DNA of 13,938 nt from Candidatus Zixiibacteriota bacterium (GTDB lineage Bacteria > Zixibacteria > MSB-5A5 > CAIYYT01), in assembly GCA_026397575.1 (NCBI GenBank), contig JAPLUP010000455.1, positions 1 through 13,938 of the forward strand. Direction: 5' to 3'. The translations under genes were made by a program, and so were the position numbers. Below the pieces are notes generated by a model. It had not been told where the DNA came from. It saw only the letters and a program-made list of their open reading frames with translations, and ran no database searches. Each line of letters starts with the position of its first letter. Positions within the stretch are counted from its first letter, which is position 1. Shown piece by piece: positions 6,889-13,040 of this stretch.

Positions 6889-7998
6889 TTAGTCTGCCAG
6901 TCGCAGAGGCATTACCAGACAGAGATAGTCGCTGGTGGGTTCCATCGTGGTGATGATCGCCGCCGAGACTGCCGTTGACAGGGAAAAACGAACCTCATCA
7001 CATTCCAACTGCTTGAGAATGTCCAGCACATAGGCCGCATTGTAACCGATTTCGATATCCTCGCCATCGTACTGGCAGGGTAATTTCTCGACCGCTTCGC
7101 CACCAAAATCGACGTTAGTTGCCGACAATTGCAACGTGTTTTTACTGATCGAGAATTTGACCTGATGGGTCAGAGCGTTGGACAAGATTGCCACACGACG
7201 CACCGTGTCGGCCAATAATGATTTGGCAACAATCAAACTCTTATTGTTGTACTTGGGGATTACTTGCTCGTAGTTGGGGTACGGACCCTCGATCACACGC
7301 GTGGAAATCGTATTGCCACCGCAAGTGAAGATAAGGTTATTTTCATTAAAGGTAACACCAACTTCAGTGATGTCGTCAACAGCCAACCGATTGACAAGGT
7401 TTAGCGCTCGCGGCGGCACAATCATGTCGCCATACAAACCCTGAAGCTTGGTATTGTCGGCTTCAATCTTCGCCAAGCGGTGACCGTCGGTAGCAACCAT
7501 CCGCATTTTCTCACCGGAGGTCTGCCAAAGGATGCCATTCAGAGCCGGTCGAGTTTCATCGTTGGAAGCGGAAAAAGCGGTTTTGTGAATCATACGGCGC
7601 AAGACATCAGCGGGTATCTTGATTTCTTTTGCCGGATTAAGCTCAGGTAGCCGCGGGAATTCATCGGCAGGCATTCCGGCAATCTTGTAGTCACCGGTAC
7701 CGAAACGCATCTCAATACGATTACTTATTGCTTCGATCTCAATGTCAGTCTGTGGTAAGGCATCAATGATCTCTTGAAATTTCTTAGCCGGAATTGCTAC
7801 CGAGCCTTTCTTGGTTACTTTCGCTTCGATCGTTGTTGTAATCGAAATTTCCAGATCAGTCGTCGATAACTTAAGTGATTTACCCTCCGTCTCCAGTAAA
7901 ACATTACCAAGTATTGGCAAAGCTGATTTAGCAGGGACAGCACTCATGACTGCGGTTAATGCAGATTGAAGCTTATCTGTCGTGACGCTGAATTTCAT
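6889..7998 (-). CDS. dnaN: DNA polymerase III beta subunit (sliding clamp)
   Basis: The 369-aa product has the normal length of the bacterial clamp (about 366 in E. coli). It starts MKFSVTTDKLQSALTAVMSAV and ends with the family motif VMPLRL (362-367) near the C terminus. In between are expected blocks such as LPILGNVLLE, FSASNDETRPALNGIL, MVATDGHRLA and EGPYPNYEQVIP. Three similar clamp domains fold into a dimeric ring that encircles DNA and tethers the replicative polymerase and other partners. AGGAG (8006-8010, complement) precedes the ATG. It lies 247 bases downstream of dnaA on the same strand, the usual order, but no recF follows; the next gene converges on it. Confidence 0.97.
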   Translation of the reverse strand: MKFSVTTDKLQSALTAVMSAVPAKSALPILGNVLLETEGKSLKLSTTDLEISITTTIEAKVTKKGSVAIPAKKFQEIIDALPQTDIEIEAISNRIEMRFGTGDYKIAGMPADEFPRLPELNPAKEIKIPADVLRRMIHKTAFSASNDETRPALNGILWQTSGEKMRMVATDGHRLAKIEADNTKLQGLYGDMIVPPRALNLVNRLAVDDITEVGVTFNENNLIFTCGGNTISTRVIEGPYPNYEQVIPKYNNKSLIVAKSLLADTVRRVAILSNALTHQVKFSISKNTLQLSATNVDFGGEAVEKLPCQYDGEDIEIGYNAAYVLDILKQLECDEVRFSLSTAVSAAIITTMEPTSDYLCLVMPLRLAD

Positions 7999-8066
7999 TT
8001 TCCGGCTCCTTTAGGTTTGTACACCACAGCCCTTATTATATCTATCTTAAGTTATCAAATCAACAA

Positions 8067-8087
8067 TAGTAATAATACTGTGGAAAT
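8067..8087 (+). promoter_or_regulatory. Possible DnaA-trio run next to a DnaA-box-like site
   Basis: TAG-TAA-TAA-TAC (8067-8078) is directly followed by TGTGGAAAT (8079-8087). DnaA-trios are repeated 3'-(G/A)AT-5' triplets beside a DnaA box in the bacterial unwinding element. The usual GC-rich spacer is missing here, so this is a weak candidate. Confidence 0.3.
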
Positions 8088-8141
8088 GTTGATTGGAAAG
8101 AGTAGAGTCCTGCAATGGAACAACATAACTCTTTGATAACC

Positions 8142-8150
8142 TGTGGAAAG
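8142..8150 (-). promoter_or_regulatory. DnaA-box-like site
   Basis: TGTGGAAAG, complement CTTTCCACA, keeps the TCCACA core of the DnaA box. It adjoins TTTGATAAC. Binding is inferred only from the motif and from its place between dnaA and dnaN. Confidence 0.35.
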
Positions 8151-8245
8151 AGAAGGTAACTTATCAATATCATTAACATTTCTGCCGTGGACTTGATCAT
8201 TTCCTTAATCACTACACACTTCTGTAACATATGATCAACAGTTTC

Positions 8246-9604
8246 TCAACCATACATCTGATTGATTAGTTGGTCAATTTGCAGTTTGTAATCAATCGAT
8301 GATTTGATATTCTCGGTCACCTGCTGACAGGCGTGGATGACCGTAGAATGATCTCGATTGCCAAACTTGGCTCCGATCATTTTCAGAGAAGATGTTGTCA
8401 AGGTCCGACAAAGGTACATAGCGATTTGGCGAGCGTTAACGATTTCCTGACTCTTTTTCTTTGCCTTCAGCAGTTCCTCGGAGATTTTGTAGAACTGCGC
8501 AACTTTTTTTTGTATCTGCTCGATGCTGATTTGCTGCGATTTTGATCGAATCGTATCCTTGAGAACTTCCTGGGCTACGGCTATGGTCAAATCCTTCTGG
8601 CGTAGCGAACTGTAGGCAATCAATCGCACCAGAGCTCCCTCAAGCTCACGAACATTCGAGGTGATCGAGTCGGCAACGTAAGTTAACACGTCCTGAGGCA
8701 CTGTTACACCGTCGCAATCGGCTTTCTTCTGCAAAATGGCGATACGAGTTTCCAATGACGGCGGCTGAATATCAGCAACCAGACCCCAACTAAAACGCGA
8801 GAGAAGGCGTTCTTCGAGACCGAGGATATTTTTCGGTGGACGGTCCGCAGTCAGCACAATCTGTTTGCCTTCTTGATGTAACGCGTTGAATGTGTGGAAG
8901 AATTGCTCCTGCGTCGACTCCTTGCCGGTGAAAAACTGAATGTCATCCACCAACAACACATCGACAGAACGATAACGGTTGACAAACTCGTGCACGGCCT
9001 TGGAACCTAAAGAGCGGATGAAGTCATTGGTGAATTCTTCGCTGGTAACGTAGAGAATGGTGTGAGTGCCGTTACTTTCACAGATATCGTTGCCGATTGC
9101 CTGCACCAAGTGGGTCTTACCGAGGCCCGAACCACCGTAAATAAACAACGGGTTATAGCGATTCTCACCCGGATTCTCTGCCACCGCTTGACAAGCTGCA
9201 TGAGCGAACTGGTTCGAATCACCGACGACAAAACTCTCAAATCGATAGCGCGGATTTAGTTTAGGCGGCGGCTGAGCAGTGCCCCTGGGTTTGCTGATGA
9301 CTACGGTTGGTTCAACATCATCGTCGGCTTCAAAAATCTCTGCTTGAAAAGGTGTCTTGCGGACTTTGACGCCGAAGTTCCATCCGGTTTCGGAAACTTC
9401 AGTCAGCACTTGCGAGATCAGAGGCCGATATCTTTCCTCAATCCAATTGGCAGCGAAGCGATTGGGGACTACAATGTTGAATGACTGGTTGTCGACATAC
9501 TCTGCTTCAGTCGGTTTCAACCACATAAAGAAGGAATTTTTCTTGACCCTTTTTGACAATTGAGACAGACATCTATCCCAAAGAATACTAATATTATCCT
9601 GCAT
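8246..9604 (-). CDS. dnaA: Chromosomal replication initiator protein DnaA
   Basis: The 452-aa product shows all DnaA domains. Domain I (about 1-75) has the conserved FFMWLKP. A short linker rich in D/E and P follows (about 90-115). The AAA+ domain has Walker A GGSGLGKT (157-164) and Walker B LLVDD (217-221). The C-terminal helix-turn-helix carries the DnaA signature FGNRDHSTVIHACQQV (about 414-429), which reads DnaA boxes. ATP-bound DnaA multimerises at oriC and opens the duplex. The ATG is preceded by GGGAGA. It is transcribed away from the 9605-10275 gap, with dnaN downstream. TTTCCACA motifs on both sides of the gene suggest the origin is here and that the gene may be autoregulated; the latter is inference. 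Confidence 0.97.
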   Translation of the reverse strand: MQDNISILWDRCLSQLSKRVKKNSFFMWLKPTEAEYVDNQSFNIVVPNRFAANWIEERYRPLISQVLTEVSETGWNFGVKVRKTPFQAEIFEADDDVEPTVVISKPRGTAQPPPKLNPRYRFESFVVGDSNQFAHAACQAVAENPGENRYNPLFIYGGSGLGKTHLVQAIGNDICESNGTHTILYVTSEEFTNDFIRSLGSKAVHEFVNRYRSVDVLLVDDIQFFTGKESTQEQFFHTFNALHQEGKQIVLTADRPPKNILGLEERLLSRFSWGLVADIQPPSLETRIAILQKKADCDGVTVPQDVLTYVADSITSNVRELEGALVRLIAYSSLRQKDLTIAVAQEVLKDTIRSKSQQISIEQIQKKVAQFYKISEELLKAKKKSQEIVNARQIAMYLCRTLTTSSLKMIGAKFGNRDHSTVIHACQQVTENIKSSIDYKLQIDQLINQMYG

Positions 9605-9773
9605 GGTCTCCCCACTCCAAACTAAGCAAAGTCTTCAAAAAAGACTCAAACCGCCAAGCAAGGCGTCATTGTCATTCTGCTTTACCGTGACTTTTCCAGG
9701 CCATTCACTCGATGCACTCATGACTTTCCCCAAGAAAGCAAGCCCCTCTGGATGATTCTACATTGTCAACAGG

Positions 9774-9782
9774 ATTTCCACA
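9774..9782 (+). promoter_or_regulatory. DnaA-box-like site upstream of dnaA
   Basis: ATTTCCACA is the exact complement of the TGTGGAAAT site at 8079-8087 on the far side of dnaA. It sits in an AT-rich patch with TTGTCAACA (9763-9771), about 170 bases upstream of the dnaA start. A role in replication initiation or dnaA autoregulation is inferred from position only. Confidence 0.35.
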
Positions 9783-10223
9783 TCTTGTTAACATCTTATC
9801 TACCAGCGACTTCCGAGCTTGAATATACCGCTCGTACATCCCAAGTCAAGCGATTTTCCAGAAAATTGGCAGGTTTGCGAACGCGTTGCGAGTCTTCCAC
9901 TTTGGAGCCGCAATTGGCATCAAGACATTCAGACACTGTGTGCGAATTATTGTTCATTTGTTAAGATGATGTTCAAACGACAGTTATAGCGCGGCATCAA
10001 ACTACGACCGAGCAACAGCGAATTGGCATCCTGGCTGTGTGATCGATATCTTTCTGAGCGCTGCAAGTACTATCGCAACAATCGGGCTTCCACATACTAG
10101 TGTGCGACCGAGACTGATGCTGTGCCATTGTAGTGATTACACCAATAGAGGATCTCGGTGCAGCACGAAGCTCAGTCAGATCACCGATATCACATCGAAT
10201 CTCGAGGGAATTACACAAATTCC

Positions 10224-10251
10224 TTGGAAGTCAGTCTATTTGGTGTATATT
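10224..10251 (+). promoter_or_regulatory. Putative sigma-70-type promoter of the M1 peptidase gene
   Basis: TTGGAA (10224-10229), a 16-base spacer and TATATT (10246-10251) lie 25 bases before the ATG at 10276. The ribosome binding site AGAGGTG (10266-10272) follows, so the leader would be short, about 15-20 bases. Confidence 0.45.
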
Positions 10252-10275
10252 GGTCTAAGTCTTCCAGAGGTGATT

Positions 10276-12516
10276 ATGAAAAGAGTGATCTTTGTATTTG
10301 TGTGCTTGCTGCTTGCCGTTGGCACCGCGAACGGTCAGTACAAAATCCGCGACTATGGTAATTTGACCCCCGCACAGATTGACACCATAAAACAAGAACG
10401 TTTGCAGATGTACCGCTATGAAGCTGATCGGCGCGAGCAAGCGGTCAAAGGTGCGTTGCTGAACCAGGCGTTGTATTTGAATGCGAATCAGGCCAACTAT
10501 GATGTGCGCTATTATGGCATTCACTTGAGTTTGAATTTTGATAGTTACTCAATCAAAGGGTATGTCGACTACCGAATCAGGTCGGCGATCAACGGTTTGA
10601 ACTCCGTTGATCTGGACTTGCACGATCAATTGTCTGTCGACTCGATCAAAGTCGGCGTCACTCGCCTTTTCTACACGCACTCTGCCGGTATCATCGCCAT
10701 TGTTCTGCCGACATCCTACAATTCGGGTGCCGAGTTCGCCATGCAGGTTTATTACCACGGGCAGCCGGTTTACGGCTGGGGCTATGCGTATGGAGGCATG
10801 GGGTTCGATAACAAGGGCGGGTATCCGATCTGCTTTACGTCGTGTGAACCTTTCTATTCGCGTAACTGGTGGCCCTGCAAGGACACACCGGAAGACAAGG
10901 CCGATTCACTCGATATGTACATTGAGTGTCCGACGGCATATGATGTCGCCTCCAACGGCGTGATCGTGAGCAATACGGACATTGGCGGTGGGCGTCGGAT
11001 GTTTCACTGGAAGCACATGTATCCGATCACAACCTATCTGATCGCACTTACCTGTGCTGACTTCGACGTAACCACGAAAACTTGGAATTACGACGGGCAT
11101 TCGATGCCGGTTTATGGCTATTCGATTCCTAACGACTATGACTTGAAGCAGGCGTTTGACGAACTGACCATTCGTTTGTTAGACATTTATAGCGATGCGT
11201 TCGGGATCTATCCATTCGTGAACGAGAAACTCGCCAACGCCAATGCCGGTACCTATGGTACGATGGAACACCAAACCTGTTCATTCCATGAGTCGTTTTC
11301 GCACTACGACCCGGTCTACATCGTAATCCACGAGAATGCGCATCAATGGTGGGGGGACATGATAACCTGCAAGACGTTTAATCATATCTGGTTGAATGAA
11401 GGCATGGGTACTTATACGGAATCGATCTTCTATGAGAAACAATACGGGACACAGGCATATTTCAACCATATCTACACGCAGGAATACCTCGGACCCGGCA
11501 CGATTTATGTTGAAGACCCGGCACATGAAGTGATTTTTGACGGTAACCTCACTTACAACAAGGGCGCCTGGGTGATGCACATGCTGCGTGGTGTGCTCGG
11601 TGACTCCGCGTTTTTCAAGGCGATGAAGGACTGGGCCTTTTCGGAATTCCGCTACGGTTCGGCCACGACCGAAGACTTCAGCGACGTGCTGAGCCGGAGT
11701 GTCGGAAGCGACATGAGCTGGTTCGTACATCAGTGGATCTATGGCAATGGTCATCCCGATTATGTGATTTCGTGGATTTGTGAGCCCGATTCAGTTCATG
11801 GCGGTTACAGCTTTGTCTACTTTGTCCGGCAGGCGCAAGGCGGCGGGACCTACTTCAAGATGCCGATTCGCCACCGGTTCGTCACCACGGGGGGGAATGT
11901 TGATACGGTGTTGTGGAATGAGGGGCGCGATCAAATCTATACGCTTCACTTTGCCGATTCAGTCACGAATGTCGCCGTCGATCAGCAGAAATGGATTCTG
12001 CGCACGGTCACGAAAGAGCCCTTTATCATGCATGTCTACTCTTACCCATTGCCGGATGCGTTCTTGGGTCAGCCCTACGATCAGCGACTTGCCGCAGTTG
12101 GTGGCAAAGCACCTTATCATTGGACGTATTGGAGCGGCGATCTGCCGTATGGGCTGAGTTTCCAAGGCGATACGGTGGGCTTGATCTCGGGTACACCGAC
12201 CTGGCCGGCGACTTTCTTTTTTACGATTCGTCTGACCGATTCCAAATCGCCCCCGGATACCGTTCTTGAGAATTTCGCACTGACAGTTAGCCAGTATGTC
12301 CCGCCCTACACCTGCGCTGACGCGGACGGTGACCTCGCGATTGATATCTCCGATGCCGTTTTTCTCATCAACTACATTTTCTCGGGTGGCGCCGCACCTA
12401 TTCCCCTGATTGCCGGTGATGCCGATTGCAGTTCCCACGTCGACATTTCGGACGCGGTGTATCTGATCAGCTATATTTTCAGCGGCGGTCCGGCGCCGTG
12501 CACAGGGTGCAAGTGA
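10276..12516 (+). CDS. Secreted M1-family metallopeptidase with Ig-like domain and dockerin-like tail
   Basis: The protein is 746 aa. ATG 10276 is chosen because AGAGGTG precedes it and a signal peptide follows (MKRVIFVFVCLLLAVGTANG-Q). Residues about 55-230 form the beta-rich N-terminal domain of M1 peptidases. GTMEH (328-332) stands where GAMEN usually binds the substrate amino terminus. The zinc site is HENAH (352-356) plus E375 after exactly 18 residues, the M1 pattern HExxH-x18-E. YNKGAWVMHML fits the region of the catalytic tyrosine. Residues about 582-676 resemble a putative Ig (He_PIG-like) domain. Residues about 679-746 are a dockerin-like pair: DADGDLAIDISD, then the degenerate DADCSSHVDISD, each followed by AV(F/Y)LI(N/S)YIFSGG. 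It should cleave N-terminal residues from peptides outside the cell; substrate is unknown. Confidence 0.92.
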   Translation: MKRVIFVFVCLLLAVGTANGQYKIRDYGNLTPAQIDTIKQERLQMYRYEADRREQAVKGALLNQALYLNANQANYDVRYYGIHLSLNFDSYSIKGYVDYRIRSAINGLNSVDLDLHDQLSVDSIKVGVTRLFYTHSAGIIAIVLPTSYNSGAEFAMQVYYHGQPVYGWGYAYGGMGFDNKGGYPICFTSCEPFYSRNWWPCKDTPEDKADSLDMYIECPTAYDVASNGVIVSNTDIGGGRRMFHWKHMYPITTYLIALTCADFDVTTKTWNYDGHSMPVYGYSIPNDYDLKQAFDELTIRLLDIYSDAFGIYPFVNEKLANANAGTYGTMEHQTCSFHESFSHYDPVYIVIHENAHQWWGDMITCKTFNHIWLNEGMGTYTESIFYEKQYGTQAYFNHIYTQEYLGPGTIYVEDPAHEVIFDGNLTYNKGAWVMHMLRGVLGDSAFFKAMKDWAFSEFRYGSATTEDFSDVLSRSVGSDMSWFVHQWIYGNGHPDYVISWICEPDSVHGGYSFVYFVRQAQGGGTYFKMPIRHRFVTTGGNVDTVLWNEGRDQIYTLHFADSVTNVAVDQQKWILRTVTKEPFIMHVYSYPLPDAFLGQPYDQRLAAVGGKAPYHWTYWSGDLPYGLSFQGDTVGLISGTPTWPATFFFTIRLTDSKSPPDTVLENFALTVSQYVPPYTCADADGDLAIDISDAVFLINYIFSGGAAPIPLIAGDADCSSHVDISDAVYLISYIFSGGPAPCTGCK

Positions 12517-12570
12517 AAGGCTGGAAACTCGCGCCCTTGCAGTAGACCCTTCATGTCAAGCGTGATGCGC

Positions 12571-12665
12571 GTAGGCAATGCGGGTGGACTTACCAGATTT
12601 TTCACGGGCGGACGCCGTCCACCCCTACGATTCGTAGCGGCGCACGGCGTGCGCCTGACGAATCG
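12571..12665. repeat. Cluster of three REP-like palindromes with GTAG/CTAC feet
   Basis: The first part (12571-12628, 58 bases) begins GTAGG and ends CCTAC; GGGTGGAC (12582-12589) pairs perfectly with GTCCACCC (12617-12624), and GGGCGGAC (12606-12613) competes for the same arm with one mismatch. Five bases later a second unit starts GTAGCGG (12634-12640), like the element in the gene at 2013. Its hairpin is GGCGCAC/GTGCGCC (12639-12645 with 12649-12655), enclosed by CGATTCGT/ACGAATCG (12628-12635 with 12658-12665). The head-to-head arrangement CTAC-GATTC-GTAG is typical of BIME-like clusters. Confidence 0.7.
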
Positions 12666-12785
12666 ATCCATGACATCGATTTATGTCAAGTTCATTGCGG
12701 GCGACCGAATTCCATCAAGGCAAAGAGACATGCTAGTGCGGTGTCACGGAGAAAGCCTTACAGATGAAAGGAATCTTGAGGAATT

Positions 12786-12997
12786 GTCACTCCCGAGAAA
12801 GGGACTGTTGAAAAACCTCTGTGTGTGTCATTCTGAGGAGCGCGAAGCGCGACGAAGAATCTCCAAGTCGTTGCATCACCAACGTGCGAGATTCTTCACT
12901 GCGCTCAGAATGACGAACCACCGGACTTTTTCAACAGTCCCGAAAGCGGAAATCCAGTATTGAAATTAGCCTGGATCCCTGCTTTCGCAGGGATGAC
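12786..12997. repeat. 27-nt imperfect inverted repeat, left arm interrupted by a MITE-like element
   Basis: The right arm is 12971-12997 (CTGGATCCCTGC... to GGATGAC). The left arm is split: 12786-12796, then, after the inserted element and with one GAAA copy removed, 12942-12957. The joined left arm is also 27 nt and matches the complement of the right arm at 20 of 27 positions by my count. The loop is 13 nt (12958-12970). The arm ends GTCA...CCAG resemble the GTCATTCCCGC...GAATCCAG palindromes common in many bacterial genomes. Confidence 0.75.
12801..12941. mobile_element. 141-bp MITE-like non-autonomous element with perfect 15-bp TIRs and GAAA target duplication
   Basis: The left end GGGACTGTTGAAAAA (12801-12815) and right end TTTTTCAACAGTCCC (12927-12941) are perfect complements. 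GAAA flanks both sides (12797-12800 and 12942-12945). Inside are two further inverted pairs, GTCATTCTGAG/CTCAGAATGAC (12827-12837 with 12904-12914) and GAAGAATCTC/GAGATTCTTC (12854-12863 with 12888-12897), so the whole element can fold into one long hairpin. It encodes no transposase and must be moved in trans. The donor transposon family cannot be named from this window. Confidence 0.8.
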
Positions 12998-13040
12998 GGA
13001 TTTGGAATTACTGCTGTAAAAAGGCGTTAGGGACACTACA

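Larger units (their letters stand above)
7999..8245 (-). other. dnaA-dnaN spacer with DnaA-box-like motifs; candidate part of oriC
   Basis: This AT-rich gap holds two TGTGGAAA motifs (8079-8087 and 8142-8150; complement TTTCCACA, two or so mismatches to TTATCCACA). It also holds three TTATCAA cores: 8052-8058, the complement at 8133-8139, and 8161-8167. The first two lie in a perfect 9-bp inverted repeat, GTTATCAAA (8051-8059) and TTTGATAAC (8132-8140). On the minus strand CTTTCCACA is followed by GG and then TTATCAAAG, spaced like tandem DnaA boxes. It may also carry the dnaN promoter, which I could not place. Confidence 0.45.
9605..10275. other. 671-base non-coding gap between divergent dnaA and the M1 peptidase gene; candidate oriC side
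   Basis: I see no convincing gene here. Next to dnaA is an inverted repeat AGTCTT/AAGACT (9630-9635 with 9641-9646) in the leader. At 9763-9798 lies an AT-rich patch with TTGTCAACA, ATTTCCACA and TTGTTAACA. On the minus strand TTGACA (complement of 9765-9770) and TAGAAT lie nearby, but their spacing does not form a standard promoter. The remainder up to about 10220 shows nothing I can name. An open frame from 10039 to 10275 joins the peptidase gene but lacks a ribosome binding site and precedes a good signal peptide start, so it is treated as non-coding. Confidence 0.5.
12517..13040. other. 524-base repeat-filled gap between convergent genes
   Basis: The gap lies between the 3' ends of the M1 peptidase gene and the minus-strand SBBP gene. 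It contains a GTAG/CTAC palindrome cluster (12571-12665), then a 27-nt inverted repeat whose left arm is split by a MITE-like element (12786-12997). The stretches 12517-12570 and 12666-12785 show nothing I can name. A 136-codon frame across 12553-12963 is made of repeat sequence and is not regarded as a gene. The long palindromes may act as transcription barriers for both converging genes. Confidence 0.75.

Noticed and set aside
9765..9770. TTGACA on the minus strand as the -35 of a dnaA promoter
   Set aside because: No -10 at proper spacing; TAGAAT lies only three bases downstream.
10039..10275. N-terminal extension of the M1 peptidase from an ATT/ATG-like start at 10039
   Set aside because: The start at 10276 has a ribosome binding site, a promoter-like pair upstream and an immediate signal peptide; the extension would bury the signal peptide.
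12553..12963. 136-codon plus-strand open frame in the gap after the M1 peptidase gene
   Set aside because: It runs through the GTAG/CTAC cluster and the MITE-like element; its CHSEEREARRRISKS-like text is the usual translation of such repeats, and it has no ribosome binding site.
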